Source: an uncultured Haliea sp. (GTDB lineage: Bacteria > Pseudomonadota > Gammaproteobacteria > Pseudomonadales > Halieaceae). Taken from it: 64,000 nt of DNA. The notes below the pieces were generated by a model. It did not search any database, was not told where the DNA came from, and saw only the letters and a program-made list of their open reading frames with translations. Position numbers and translations under genes: made by a program. The stretch's first letter is position 1. Every line of letters begins with the position of its first letter. Positions 50,261-60,169 of the stretch are shown piece by piece. Location: positions 62,001 through 126,000 of the forward strand of contig CAMYIZ010000047.1 in the NCBI GenBank assembly GCA_947258585.1. The letters are read 5' to 3'.

Positions 50261-52123
50261 ATGCCAACTCCGGCACAGTATCTCCGCGCACTGGGCGCCG
50301 CCCTGCTGGTTGCAAACGGCGCCGTCGCCGAGCCCGGGTATTCCCCCTGGCAGGGACAACACTATCCCGACCAGGTGTTCTGGGGCGACACCCACCTGCA
50401 CAGCTCCGTCTCGCTGGACGCCAATCTGTTCGGCGCGAGGAATATGGGGCCTGAGCGCGCTTACCGGTTTGCCCGCGGGGAGACCGTCACCGCCAGCAAC
50501 GGCATGCAGGCCCGGATCAACCGGCCGCTGGATTTCCTGGTGGTCTCCGACCACGCCGAATACCTGGGCATCATGCCCCGCATTCGTGCCGGCGAACCGG
50601 CCATTCTTGAGAACGAGACAGCGCAGGGCTGGCGCCGGGTGCTCACCGGGGGCGACCCGATCGCCTTCGGGCGGATGATGCTGGATATCGGCGCGTCCTA
50701 TGCAGCGGGCAAGCCCCTGGTTACCCTGCCCGACTCGCTGCCCTCCCCCTGGGAGGAAAACAACCGCATTGCGGACGCAGCCAACGTACCGGGCCTGTTC
50801 ACCGCGCTGGTGGGTTTTGAGTGGTCATCGATGCCGGACGGCGACAACCTGCACCGGGTGGTGATCTTCCGCGATGGCGCCGACCGGGCCAACCAGGTTA
50901 CGCCGTTCTCCGCTTTCGACAGCGATGATCCCCAGGCGCTCTGGCAGTATCTCGCGGAATACGAAGCCAGGACCGGCGGCCAGGCGCTGGCCATCCCCCA
51001 CAACGGCAACCTCAGCGGCGGGCGGATGTTTGCGCCCACCACCTACCGGGGCGAGGCGATCAGCGAGGCGTACGCGCGGGAGCGCAGCCGCTGGGAGCCG
51101 CTGATGGAGGTCACCCAGATCAAGGGCGACAGCGAGGCCCACCCCTTGCTGTCCCCCACCGATGAATTCGCCGACTACGGCACCTGGGACCAGTTCAATA
51201 TCGAAATGAGCGAGCCCCAGCGGGACGACATGCAACGCTACCAGTATGCGCGCCCGGCGCTGCAGCTGGGACTGGAACTGGAGCAGCAGCTGGGGGTCAA
51301 CCCCTTCCAGTTCGGGATGATCGGCAGTTCCGACTCCCATACCGCGCTGGCCGCGGTGGAGGAAGACAACTACTGGGGCAAGATGGCCACCCACGAGCCC
51401 TCCCCGGAACGGGCGGGGAAACTCTGGGGCATCCCGGAAGCGGAGATGAACAGTGCCATGCAGCTGGCGGCGGGCTATGCCGCGGTCTGGGCAACCGAAA
51501 ACACGCGGGAGGCGCTGTTCGATGCCATGCGCCGGCGCGAGGTCTACGCTACCACGGGGCCGCGAATCCGGGTGCGGTTTTTCGGTGGCTGGGACTATTC
51601 AGCCGCAGACCTCGCCGGCCCCCACCCTGCCCTGCGCGGCTATCAGAAAGGCGTTCCCATGGGCGGCGAACTGCCCTCGCCGCCCACCACGGACAGGGCG
51701 CCTGTGTTCATGGTCTCCGCGCTGAAGGAGCCGGACGGCGCCAACCTGGACCGGATCCAGGTCGTCAAGGGCTGGATTGACCGCTGGGGTGAGTCCCGGG
51801 AACAGGTGTATGACGTTGTCTGGTCCGGTTCCCGCAGCCGGGATGCAGCGGGCAAACTTGCAGCGGTCGGAAATACTGTCGACCTCGACAGCGCCAGCTA
51901 CGCCAACACCATTGGCGAGGCAGAGCTGGCAACTGTGTGGACCGACCCGGATTTCGATCCCGCCCAGCCCGCGGTCTACTACCTGCGGGTGCTGGAGATT
52001 CCCACCCCCCGCTGGACCCTGCACGACCAGGTCCGGCTGGGCGCCACGATTCCCGCGGGCACCCCGCTGGTGCACCAGGAGCGCGCCTACACGTCGCCCA
52101 TCTGGTATCGGCCAGCACCCTGA
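50261..52123 (+). CDS. Secreted DUF3604 (PHP-like metal-dependent) protein
   Basis: A 620-residue DUF3604 protein. A short signal peptide ending near GAVAEPG precedes VFWGDTHLHSSVSLDANLFG, whose His-x-His is the first metal-binding motif of a PHP-type phosphoesterase fold. Further ligands are in FLVVSDHAEYLGI, AIPHNGNLSGG and IGSSDSHTALAA. Family members are common beside TonB receptors and sulfatases, yet no activity is established. Last gene of the receptor operon; convergent with the SRPBCC gene 22 bases away. Confidence 0.85.
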   Translation: MPTPAQYLRALGAALLVANGAVAEPGYSPWQGQHYPDQVFWGDTHLHSSVSLDANLFGARNMGPERAYRFARGETVTASNGMQARINRPLDFLVVSDHAEYLGIMPRIRAGEPAILENETAQGWRRVLTGGDPIAFGRMMLDIGASYAAGKPLVTLPDSLPSPWEENNRIADAANVPGLFTALVGFEWSSMPDGDNLHRVVIFRDGADRANQVTPFSAFDSDDPQALWQYLAEYEARTGGQALAIPHNGNLSGGRMFAPTTYRGEAISEAYARERSRWEPLMEVTQIKGDSEAHPLLSPTDEFADYGTWDQFNIEMSEPQRDDMQRYQYARPALQLGLELEQQLGVNPFQFGMIGSSDSHTALAAVEEDNYWGKMATHEPSPERAGKLWGIPEAEMNSAMQLAAGYAAVWATENTREALFDAMRRREVYATTGPRIRVRFFGGWDYSAADLAGPHPALRGYQKGVPMGGELPSPPTTDRAPVFMVSALKEPDGANLDRIQVVKGWIDRWGESREQVYDVVWSGSRSRDAAGKLAAVGNTVDLDSASYANTIGEAELATVWTDPDFDPAQPAVYYLRVLEIPTPRWTLHDQVRLGATIPAGTPLVHQERAYTSPIWYRPAP

Positions 52124-52145
52124 TCACCAGCGCCGGAGCACCAGA

Positions 52146-52565
52146 CTAGCGCTTGGCAGCGGCCTCCAGCTTGGCCAGCATGTCGGCGTAAACGCCCTCC
52201 AGCATCGCCTGTCCTTCCGCCTCGTCGATACCTTCCGGCTTTGCCTCGCAGCGCCAGTGCACCCGGGTCCGCTCGCCGTTGTCGATTGACTTCACTTCGA
52301 CCGAGGCCCGGTACTCGCTGACCGGCATCGGCATCTGTGGAATCCTGTAACTGAATGCGCGCCGCTCCGGGTCCATGGTCTCCAGGATCTCGTCTAACGG
52401 ATCCATGCCGGTCATGTGGATGCGCCGGGTCATGCCGACGCCGCTGCCGATGACCTCGATCCGGTCCCAGCCGGGATACCAGTCCAGATTGCCGAAGTTC
52501 TCCAGCAAGCCCCAGACTTTACTCACGGGGGCATCCAGCTCCTTTTCTATATTGACCTTGATCAT
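52146..52565 (-). CDS. SRPBCC family protein (polyketide cyclase/dehydrase-like)
   Basis: A 139-residue START-like domain: MIKVNIEKELDAPVSKVWGLLENFGNLDWYPG-type N-terminus, then GVGMTRRIHMTG and a long C-terminal helix EGQAMLEGVYADMLAKLEAA. Such folds bind hydrophobic ligands. The ATG overlaps the stop of the deacylase-like gene (TGATG), so the two are coupled. Ligand unknown. Confidence 0.88.
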   Translation of the reverse strand: MIKVNIEKELDAPVSKVWGLLENFGNLDWYPGWDRIEVIGSGVGMTRRIHMTGMDPLDEILETMDPERRAFSYRIPQMPMPVSEYRASVEVKSIDNGERTRVHWRCEAKPEGIDEAEGQAMLEGVYADMLAKLEAAAKR

Positions 52566-54340
52566 CAGGCTGCTTCCTCATTGGGATTGTTGATGTTGCG
52601 CTTGTTGGGTTGGCCGGGGTTCGTCGCCTGCCCGGCGCGAACCAGACGCCCTGGCAGCGCGCCGGTGGGGACGCCGTCGGCCATGATGACTTCCCCGGAT
52701 ACGATGGTGTAGCGGTAGCCGCTGGCGCCCTGGAACACGCGGCGGCCCCCGGCGGGTAAATCGTAGATCACGGCGGGGGTCTCAATCGCCAGCTGCTCCA
52801 GGTCGATGATGTTGATATCGGCCTTCATGCCGGGCTCCAGGGTGCCGCGATCGGCGAGGCCCATGCAGCGCGCCGTATCCCGGGTATGCATCTGCACGGC
52901 CTGCTCGAGGCCGATGCGGGCGCCGCGCTGGCGGTCCCGCACCAGGTAGCTGAGCAGCCAGGTGGGGATACTGGCATCCGACAGTACGCCGCAGTGGGCG
53001 CCGGTATCCGCCAGGCTGATCACCGCATTCTCGTCCGCCAGCATCTGCATCTGCCGGTCCAGGTTGCGGTTATCGTAGCCAAACAACGGGCAGTACAGCA
53101 TCCGCTTGCCGTCTTTCTCGAGCAGCGCGTCATAGGCAAACTCGGCGGGTGTCACGCCCGCCTGCCGGGCCCGAAAGGCAACACTGTCCTCGAGGGCCGG
53201 TTCGTAGTCGGGCTCATCACCCAGCACATAGATGTTGTCGAAGCCGGTGGCGATCTTGTCCATGATGTCGTGACCCAGGTGCGGCGGTGTTTCCGCCACG
53301 ATGGCCTCGCGCACGGCGGGGTCGCGCAGCTGTCGCAGGCGCTCCACCGGCTCCAGCCCCGCCAGCGGTGCGTAGGCCTGGTGAAACATGAACGGGTTGA
53401 CCGTGCCTTCCCAGCCCATGAGGATATTGACCGGGCGGGCGCCGACGTGAGGAATCAAGCGCGCGCCTTCGGCCCGGGCCTCCTTGACGTACTGCAGCTG
53501 CTGCAGGACCCGCGGCCAGTCCGCCTCGGAGCGGTAGAACAGCACAAAATTCACCTGGCAGTCGTTGTCTATGGAGAGACGCTTCATCCATGCCATCTCC
53601 TCCTCCCAGTTGCTGAAGTCCGAGACCAGGCCGTAAATACCCTGGCCGGTTTCGCCGATCACCCGCCCGATACCCAGCAACTCGCTGGCGTCGGCATAGG
53701 TACCGGGCATGACCTCGCCGGTGCGCGTGGTGTGCAGCTGGGTGCGGGAGGTGGTGAAGCCCACCGCTCCGGCGGCCAGGCCCTCGCGCACGATGGCCGC
53801 CATCTGCGCGATATCTGCATCCGTGGCCGGTTCATTGTGCACCCCCCGCTCACCCATCACATAGGTGCGCACCGCGCAGTGCGGGACCTGGGCACCGATA
53901 TCGATAGCCCGGGGCATCCGGTCGAGGGCATCCAGGTACTCCGGGAAGCTTTCCCACTCCCAGGTAATCCCCTCCGCCAGCGCCGCGCCGGGTATGTCCT
54001 CGACATCTTCCATGACTTCGATCATGCGCTGGCGCTCGGCGTCATCGGGCTTGCAGGGGGCAAAGCCCACGCCGCAGTTGCCCATTACCAGGGTGGTAAT
54101 GCCGTGGTTCGAAGCCGGGCTGCAATAGGGGTCCCAGGTGGCCTGGCCATCCATGTGCGAATGGGTGTCTACCCAGCCGGGGGCAACCAACAGGCCCCGG
54201 GCATCGATCTCCCGGCGTGCCTGCCCGGACACCTCACCGACGGCGACGATGCGCCCGTCAACAATGGCCACATTGCCTTCGAAGGCCGCCCGACCGGTGC
54301 CGTCAACGATTTTTCCATTACAAATCAGCAGATCGTACAA
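52565..54340 (-). CDS. N-acyl-D-amino-acid deacylase-type amidohydrolase
   Basis: Amidohydrolase of the D-aminoacylase family, 591 residues. The N-terminal composite domain LLICNGKIVDGTGRAAFEGN leads to the metal motif GWVDTHSHMDGQATWDP; HCAVRTYVMGERG, ARLIPHVGARP and SLADTGAHCGVLSDAS follow, and the C-terminal beta-sandwich GLADRGTLEPGMKADINIID closes the fold. The usual metal-bridging Cys region is MGNCGVGFAPC. The start is taken as TTG at 54340, since GGAGG lies 8 bases upstream. The physiological substrate is unknown. Confidence 0.87.
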   Translation of the reverse strand: MYDLLICNGKIVDGTGRAAFEGNVAIVDGRIVAVGEVSGQARREIDARGLLVAPGWVDTHSHMDGQATWDPYCSPASNHGITTLVMGNCGVGFAPCKPDDAERQRMIEVMEDVEDIPGAALAEGITWEWESFPEYLDALDRMPRAIDIGAQVPHCAVRTYVMGERGVHNEPATDADIAQMAAIVREGLAAGAVGFTTSRTQLHTTRTGEVMPGTYADASELLGIGRVIGETGQGIYGLVSDFSNWEEEMAWMKRLSIDNDCQVNFVLFYRSEADWPRVLQQLQYVKEARAEGARLIPHVGARPVNILMGWEGTVNPFMFHQAYAPLAGLEPVERLRQLRDPAVREAIVAETPPHLGHDIMDKIATGFDNIYVLGDEPDYEPALEDSVAFRARQAGVTPAEFAYDALLEKDGKRMLYCPLFGYDNRNLDRQMQMLADENAVISLADTGAHCGVLSDASIPTWLLSYLVRDRQRGARIGLEQAVQMHTRDTARCMGLADRGTLEPGMKADINIIDLEQLAIETPAVIYDLPAGGRRVFQGASGYRYTIVSGEVIMADGVPTGALPGRLVRAGQATNPGQPNKRNINNPNEEAA

Positions 54341-54497
54341 AGGGCTATCCTCCGGCAATTGCTTATCTTTCTTGTGCTCACCAGACTAGTGCAATCCCCG
54401 GGCGCTGGAAAGTTTCCCGCCCGTGGAACAAGCACCTGCGGCTGCAGAATCCGCCGCTGGTCCAGCCAGTTAGCCTTGTCAAGGAGGACGCTCCATC

Positions 54498-56450
54498 ATG
54501 CGCCCGCTGCCCCGCCGCCCCACTCTCCTCGCGGGCCTCGCCTGCGCCGCCCTGCTCGCCGCCTGCGGCGCTGAGGTACCGTCGGCGCCACCGGCACTGC
54601 CAGCATCCTTGTGGGAGCCCCACCAGGGCTGGTCGCAGTATGGCGGCGACCCGGGCGGTACCCGCTTCTCCGCCGGGCAGCAGATTACGCCGGCCAACGT
54701 CGACCGGCTGCAGCTCGCCTGGACCTACCACAGCGGAGACCTGGCGCCAGAGTCTTTCCCCGATACATTCAACAGCCCGGCCATGCAGGTGACCCCGATC
54801 CTCGCCCAGGACACGCTGTACCTGTGCTCGCCGCGCAACCGGATCATCGCGCTGGACCCGGCCACCGGTGCGGAGCGCTGGCACTATGCCGCCGACCCCG
54901 AGTTGCGCGGCCTCTACAGCGTCACCTGCCGCGGGGTGGCCTACCACGCCAGCCCCGACATGGCCGGGCAGGCCTGTGCCGCGCGCATCGTCGCCGGCAC
55001 CCTGGACGGGCGCCTGCTGGCCCTGGATGCCAGCACTGGCAAACCCTGTGCTGATTTCGGCGAAGACGGCGAGGTCGATTTGACGGCGGCGCTGGGCGAT
55101 GCCAGACCGGCGGAATATGCACTCACCTCGCCTCCTCTGGTGGTGGACAAGCTGATCATCACCGGCGCCCATGTGGCGGACCTGCGCCGCGGCGGGGTCC
55201 CCAGCGGGGTAATCCGCGCTTTTGACGTGCGCACTGGCGCCCTGGTCTGGGACTGGGAAGCGCTGCTGCCGGAAAAGCGGCTGGCGGACAGCTATACCCC
55301 CGGCAGCCCCAATGCCTGGGCACCGCTGTCCGTCGACCCTGAACGCGGCCTGGTCTACATACCCACCGGCAATCCGGCGGGAGACTACTATGGCGGGGAG
55401 CGGGACGGTATGGACGCTTTCGGCAGCTCGGTAGTGGCGCTGGATATCCATACCGGGAAGCGGGTCTGGCATTTCCAGACCGTACACAACGATATCTGGG
55501 ACTACGATGTACCATCACAACCGGTGCTGTTCGATTTCCCCGGGCCTGAAGGCCCGATACCGGCGCTGGTGCAGGCCACCAAGATGGGATTCCTGTTTGT
55601 GTTGAACCGGGAGACCGGCGAGCCCCTGTTTCCGGTCGAGGAGCGCCCCGCGCCATTGGGTGGACCGGCACCGGAGGCCCTGTCGCCGACGCAGCCCTGG
55701 CCGCTGCTGCCGGAGCCCCTGCATCCCACCGAACTCAGCGAAAGCGACCTGTTCGGTTTCGCCTGGTTCGACAAGCAGGCCTGTATCAAGGAATTCCGCA
55801 CCCTGAACTACCAGGGCCTCTACACTCCCATCGGGACCACTCCAACCCTGGTTTACCCCGGCTTCATGGGCGGCAGCAACTGGGGCAGTGTCAGCTGGGA
55901 CCCGGTGCGCAAGCTGCTGCTGGCCAACACGTCCAGAGTGCCGGCCATTATCGAGCTGATCCCGCGGGAGGTGGTGGAATCCCCCGATTTCGTCGGCCCG
56001 GTGGAACTGCAGCTGGATACTCCCTATGCGGTGCGGCGGCGCCCTTTCCTGTCGCCGCTGGGCGCGCCCTGCAACAGGCCGCCGTGGGGTGTGCTGACGG
56101 CTATCGACATGACCAGTGGCAAGAAAGCCTGGGAAGTCCCCCTGGGCGGCACCCGCGACCTGGCGCCTTTCCCCCTGTGGTTGAACCTCGGGGTCCCCAA
56201 CAGCGGCGGCTCCCTGGTCACCGCCAGCGGTCTGACCTTTATCGGCGCGGCTACCGACAGCTATCTGCGGGCATTTGCCACCGACACCGGCGCCGAATTG
56301 TGGAAAGCCCGGCTGCCCGCCGGCGGCCATGCGACGCCCATGACCTACACCCTCGCCGACGGCACCCAGTACGTCGTCATCGCCGCTGGCGGCAACCGCA
56401 TGCTGGGCTCCAGGACCGGCGACGCACTGGTGGCGTTCCGCCTGCCCTAG
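54498..56450 (+). CDS. PQQ-dependent dehydrogenase, lipoprotein
   Basis: Quinoprotein of 650 residues resembling the soluble domain of membrane glucose dehydrogenase. The N-terminus is a lipoprotein signal (LACAALLAACGAE, lipobox LAAC). The eight-bladed propeller begins WSQYGGDPGGTRFSAGQQIT with tryptophan-docking repeats such as IIALDPATGAERWHY, VVALDIHTGKRVWHFQ and DIWDYDVPSQPVLFDF (PQQ site Asp). GGNRMLGSRTGDALVAF ends it. It lacks a haem-c CXXCH domain, so electrons probably go to quinone. Oxidises an alcohol, sugar or aldehyde not identifiable here. AAGGAGG precedes the ATG. Confidence 0.9.
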   Translation: MRPLPRRPTLLAGLACAALLAACGAEVPSAPPALPASLWEPHQGWSQYGGDPGGTRFSAGQQITPANVDRLQLAWTYHSGDLAPESFPDTFNSPAMQVTPILAQDTLYLCSPRNRIIALDPATGAERWHYAADPELRGLYSVTCRGVAYHASPDMAGQACAARIVAGTLDGRLLALDASTGKPCADFGEDGEVDLTAALGDARPAEYALTSPPLVVDKLIITGAHVADLRRGGVPSGVIRAFDVRTGALVWDWEALLPEKRLADSYTPGSPNAWAPLSVDPERGLVYIPTGNPAGDYYGGERDGMDAFGSSVVALDIHTGKRVWHFQTVHNDIWDYDVPSQPVLFDFPGPEGPIPALVQATKMGFLFVLNRETGEPLFPVEERPAPLGGPAPEALSPTQPWPLLPEPLHPTELSESDLFGFAWFDKQACIKEFRTLNYQGLYTPIGTTPTLVYPGFMGGSNWGSVSWDPVRKLLLANTSRVPAIIELIPREVVESPDFVGPVELQLDTPYAVRRRPFLSPLGAPCNRPPWGVLTAIDMTSGKKAWEVPLGGTRDLAPFPLWLNLGVPNSGGSLVTASGLTFIGAATDSYLRAFATDTGAELWKARLPAGGHATPMTYTLADGTQYVVIAAGGNRMLGSRTGDALVAFRLP

Positions 56451-56461
56451 CCGCGCGACGT

Positions 56462-57553
56462 CTATTTCTGGTCGAAGTCCACCACGATCCGGTCGCTGAT
56501 CGGGTGCGCCTGGCAGGTCAGGATGAAGCCCTGCTCGACCTCGCCCGGCTCCAGGCCGTGGGTAATGTCCATGTCGACGGCGCCTTCCACCAGCTTCGCC
56601 TTGCAGGTGGAGCAGACCCCGCCCTTGCAGGAAAAAGGCAGGTCCAGGCCCTGGTTGAGGCCTGCGTCGAGGACGTTCTCGCCGTCTGCGGCCAGGGAAA
56701 AGGTGCTGGCACGACCGTCCATGACGATGGTGACGTCGCTGGCCTGGCCGGCGTAATCGCGCGCCCGGGCATGGTGCTTGGCGATCACTGCCTCGGCATC
56801 CTCGGCCGACGAGGCGAACAGCTCGTAGTGGATGTTGGCCTCGCTGACCCCGACGCTGCGCAGCCCCCGTGACACCTCTGAGATCATGGACTCCGGGCCG
56901 CAGATAAAGTATTCGTCGTAGCTTTTCAGATCAATCAGGCGCCGGTTCAGCTCCCCGCCCTTGCGATTGTCCAGGCGGCCGTTGAGGATATCCGCGCCCT
57001 GGTCTTCCCGGCTGAGGATATTGACCCAGTGCAGGCGGGTCAGGTAGCGGTTCTTGAGAAAACTCAGTGCCTCCCGGAACATGATGGTGTTGGTGCGCTG
57101 GTTGCCGTAGAGGAGGGTCACGCGACTGTCGGGTTCCTCCGCCAGGATCGAGCTGATATTGGAGATCACCGGGGTAATCCCGCTGCCGGAGGCGATGAAC
57201 AGGTAGTTGCGCGCCCGCCCCGCGTCCAGGGGCACATAGAAGCTGCCCTGGGGCGGCATGACCTCAAGCGTATCGCCGGCTTGCAGCTGGTCGTTGGCGA
57301 AATTGGAGAACAGGCCCCCCTCGACGCGCTTGATCGCCACCTGCGGTGCCGGATCGTGGATGCCGGCGCAGATCGAGTAGGAGCGCCTGACGGGCACGCC
57401 GTCCAGCGTGTGCTGCAGGGTCAGGTACTGGCCGGGCTGGAAGCGGAAACGCTCGCGCAGCTCTTCGGGCACCGCAAAGCTCACCTTGATGGCGAGGTCG
57501 GTCTCGGGTTCGACACGGGCGATTTTCAGGGGAAAAAATTGCATGTCTGCCAT
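56462..57553 (-). CDS. paaE: Phenylacetyl-CoA epoxidase reductase subunit PaaE
   Basis: NADPH:ferredoxin-type reductase supplying electrons to the PaaABC epoxidase. The 363-residue protein has the FAD domain (VRRSYSICAG, GGLFSNF), the NAD(P)-binding domain (LFIASGSGITPVISN, YFICGPESMI) and a C-terminal plant-type [2Fe-2S] domain with CKGGVCSTCKAKL and a later Cys in ILTCQAHP. Last gene of the paa operon; its stop is 11 bases from the stop of the convergent PQQ dehydrogenase gene. Confidence 0.96.
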   Translation of the reverse strand: MADMQFFPLKIARVEPETDLAIKVSFAVPEELRERFRFQPGQYLTLQHTLDGVPVRRSYSICAGIHDPAPQVAIKRVEGGLFSNFANDQLQAGDTLEVMPPQGSFYVPLDAGRARNYLFIASGSGITPVISNISSILAEEPDSRVTLLYGNQRTNTIMFREALSFLKNRYLTRLHWVNILSREDQGADILNGRLDNRKGGELNRRLIDLKSYDEYFICGPESMISEVSRGLRSVGVSEANIHYELFASSAEDAEAVIAKHHARARDYAGQASDVTIVMDGRASTFSLAADGENVLDAGLNQGLDLPFSCKGGVCSTCKAKLVEGAVDMDITHGLEPGEVEQGFILTCQAHPISDRIVVDFDQK

Positions 57554-57562
57554 GGGCTGGTC

Positions 57563-58096
57563 CTAAATGGGCTTGAAGTGATCAAAGGGCTCGGCACAGC
57601 TGTTGCACTGGTACAGCGCCTTGCAGGCCGTGGAACCGAATTCACTGAGTTGGCGCACATCCGGCGAACCACAGCGCGGACAGCTGACGACAGCGACACC
57701 GGTACTGCCACAGGCCGGCGGGGCGATGCCCCAGGCGCGCAGCTTGTCCTGCGCAGCCGCGGTCATCCAGGAGGTGGACCAGGCCGGGGACAGCCGGGTC
57801 TCCACCACCACTTGCTTGTGGCCGACGACCTGCAGTGCAGCGACGATGTCCTCCGCCATCACCGTCATCGCGGGGCAGCCGGAATAGGTCGGAGTTATGG
57901 TCACGACTACGGCCTCACCGCGCTGCTCGATGTCCTGCAGCACCCCGAGTTCCCACAGGCTGATCACCGGGATCTCCGGATCCTTGACCTCGTCCAGCAG
58001 GTCCCAGAGCGCCGGTACAGGCGATGCCGCCCGGCGCTGTCGGCGCTCGTGCTCCTCCGCCGGTAACGCGGGTATCCGGTTTTCCACCGTCACCAT
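57563..58096 (-). CDS. paaD: Phenylacetyl-CoA epoxidase assembly factor PaaD
   Basis: DUF59/MIP18-type protein needed for maturation of the epoxidase iron sites. The 177-residue protein has LLDEVKDPEIPVISLWELGVL and TYSGCPAMTVM with the conserved Cys, plus a C-terminal zinc-ribbon of four cysteines (CPRCGS and CNSC) usual for PaaD. Nine bases before paaE. Confidence 0.95.
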   Translation of the reverse strand: MVTVENRIPALPAEEHERRQRRAASPVPALWDLLDEVKDPEIPVISLWELGVLQDIEQRGEAVVVTITPTYSGCPAMTVMAEDIVAALQVVGHKQVVVETRLSPAWSTSWMTAAAQDKLRAWGIAPPACGSTGVAVVSCPRCGSPDVRQLSEFGSTACKALYQCNSCAEPFDHFKPI

Positions 58097-58103
58097 CGCC
58101 GAC

Positions 58104-58871
58104 TTACCATTCCAGGCCGGGATAGGCGCGCTGCATGAACTGCAGCTCGCTCAGCAGGTGACCCAGGGATTCCGTGTGGATGCCCTGCCGGCCGCCGCGC
58201 ACTGACCAGTCTCCCGCCGGCACGGCGATGGTGGCCTCGTCCAGGGTGGCGCGCACCGCGGCGTCCCAGGCAGGCCGCAGGGCGGCACTGTCAACGGCAA
58301 TACCCGCCGCGACCAGCTCCTGTTCCAGCTCATCGAGCTCAAACAATTCGTGGGTATAGCCCCACAGGTCATCGATCGCCGACTGCAGGCGACGATGGCT
58401 TTCCTCGGTGCCGTCGCCCAGGCGCAGCATCCAGTCGCGGCTGCGGCGCAAATGGTAGCGGGACTCCTTCACCGCCTTGGCGGCAATACCGGCCAACTGC
58501 GGGTCCGCTGATTCCAGCAGCGCCTCCATAAAGGCGAGGGCATACTCATCCACCAGGTACTGGCGGGCCATGGTGAACGCAAAGTCGCCCCGTGGCAGTT
58601 CGTGCAGCAGCAGGTTGGTGAACTCGCGGCAGTCACGCAGGTAGGCAAAGCTGTCTTCGCTGCGCCCGTCGCCGCTCAGCTCGGCGGCATAGCTGTAGAA
58701 CATGCGCGCGCGGCCTATGTAGTCCAGGGCCACATTGGTGAGCGCCAGGTCCTCTTCCAGGAACGGGGCGTTGCTGCACCACTCCGACAGGCGGTGCCCC
58801 AGGACCAGGGCATCGTCGCCCAGGCGCACGGCATACTGCAGGACGGCTTCGTGTCTATTCGCGGCATTCAT
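58104..58871 (-). CDS. paaC: Phenylacetyl-CoA epoxidase structural subunit PaaC
   Basis: Ferritin-like subunit forming the catalytic heterodimer with PaaA. The 255-residue protein shows GHRLSEWCSNAPFLEEDLALTN, LDYIGRARMFYSYAAEL and the C-terminal GRQGIHTESLGHLLSELQFMQ that is diagnostic. Seven bases before paaD. Confidence 0.96.
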   Translation of the reverse strand: MNAANRHEAVLQYAVRLGDDALVLGHRLSEWCSNAPFLEEDLALTNVALDYIGRARMFYSYAAELSGDGRSEDSFAYLRDCREFTNLLLHELPRGDFAFTMARQYLVDEYALAFMEALLESADPQLAGIAAKAVKESRYHLRRSRDWMLRLGDGTEESHRRLQSAIDDLWGYTHELFELDELEQELVAAGIAVDSAALRPAWDAAVRATLDEATIAVPAGDWSVRGGRQGIHTESLGHLLSELQFMQRAYPGLEW

Positions 58872-58880
58872 GTCAACACC

Positions 58881-59165
58881 TCACATGTTGTTGACTTCGT
58901 CCGGCAACTGGTAGTGCGTTGCATGACGATAGGGTTTGTCGTCCAGGGGGTCGTAAAAGCTCTCGCAGTCGCCTTCCTGGGACGCGACGATATCCGAGGA
59001 ATTGACCACCCAGATGCTGACGCCTTCACTGCGCCGGGTGTAGACGTCGCGCGCATACTCCAGCGCCTGGGCGGGATCTTCCGCGTGCAGGCTGCCCACG
59101 TGTTTGTGGTCCAGGCCGCGGCGGGAACGGATAAACACTTCGTACAGCTTCATGTGTTCTGACAT
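58881..59165 (-). CDS. paaB: Phenylacetyl-CoA epoxidase subunit PaaB
   Basis: Small bridging subunit of the epoxidase, 94 residues: WELYEVFIRSR-like start (KLYEVFIRSRRGLDHKHVGS), DPAQALEYARDVYTRRSEGVSIWVV and ATHYQLPDEVNNM. Between paaA and paaC with gaps of about 10 bases. Confidence 0.96.
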   Translation of the reverse strand: MSEHMKLYEVFIRSRRGLDHKHVGSLHAEDPAQALEYARDVYTRRSEGVSIWVVNSSDIVASQEGDCESFYDPLDDKPYRHATHYQLPDEVNNM

Positions 59166-59176
59166 GGTCCTGCCCC

Positions 59177-60145
59177 CTACGCCGCCTGGCGGTCATTGCG
59201 TTGCCGTTTTTTCGCCTCGTGGGCGCTGATCGCGTCGCGCACCCACTGGCCCTCTTCGTGCGCCTTGACGTGGTGCGCCAGACGCTGCCGGTTGCAGGGT
59301 CCATCACCATTGATGACGCGGTTGAACTCCTCCCAGTCGATGTCGCCGAAATCGTAGTGTCCGCGCTGCTCGTTCCACTGCAAGTCGGGGTCGGGGATGC
59401 TCAGGCCGATGACCTCCGCCTGCTTGACCGACTGGTCGACAAACTTCTGCCGCAGCTCGTCATTGCTCTGCCGCTTGATCTTCCACTTCATCGACTGCGC
59501 CGAGTGCGCTGACTCCGCATCGTGGGGACCGAACATCATCAGCGAGGGCCACCAGAAGCGATTCAGCGAGTCCTGGGCCATGGCTTTCTGTTCCGCAGTG
59601 CCGCGGGCGAGGGTCATCATGATGTGGTAGCCCTGGCGCTGGTGAAAACTCTCTTCCTTGCAGATCCGCACCATGCCGCGGGCATAGGGGCCGTAGGACG
59701 TACGCTGCAGGGAGACCTGATTGACGATTGCCGCCCCATCCACCAGCCAGCCGATGGCGCCGATATCGGCCCAGGTAAGGGCGGGATAGTTGAAGATGGA
59801 GGCGTACTTGGCGCGCCCGTCGTGCAGGGCCTGATTCATCTCCTCACGGCTGGCCCCCAGGGTTTCCGCAGCGCTGTACAGATAGAGACCGTGGCCGCCC
59901 TCGTCCTGGACCTTGGCCAGCAGGATGCACTTGCGGTGCAGGCTCGGCGCCCGGGTGATCCAGTTGCCCTCCGGCTGCATGCCGATCACCTCCGAGTGGG
60001 CGTGCTGGGAAATCTGCCGAATCAGGTTCTGCCGGTACTTTTCCGGCATCCAGTCCTTGGGCTCGATTTTTTCCTCGGCGTCTATGCGCGCCTGGAAGCG
60101 CTGTTCCAGTGCCGCCAGGTCCTGTTCATGATGCTCAGTTGTCAT
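59177..60145 (-). CDS. paaA: Phenylacetyl-CoA epoxidase catalytic subunit PaaA
   Basis: Di-iron subunit that epoxidises the ring of phenylacetyl-CoA. The 322-residue protein shows iron-ligand helices around [36 protein letters not shown] and [21 protein letters not shown] at 60145 was taken because AGGAG lies 7 bases upstream; a GTG six bases earlier is too close to it. First gene of paaABCDE, after the thiolase gene by 24 bases. Confidence 0.97.
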   Translation of the reverse strand: MTTEHHEQDLAALEQRFQARIDAEEKIEPKDWMPEKYRQNLIRQISQHAHSEVIGMQPEGNWITRAPSLHRKCILLAKVQDEGGHGLYLYSAAETLGASREEMNQALHDGRAKYASIFNYPALTWADIGAIGWLVDGAAIVNQVSLQRTSYGPYARGMVRICKEESFHQRQGYHIMMTLARGTAEQKAMAQDSLNRFWWPSLMMFGPHDAESAHSAQSMKWKIKRQSNDELRQKFVDQSVKQAEVIGLSIPDPDLQWNEQRGHYDFGDIDWEEFNRVINGDGPCNRQRLAHHVKAHEEGQWVRDAISAHEAKKRQRNDRQAA

Positions 60146-60169
60146 AACCACTCTCCTGTCAACTTGCCG

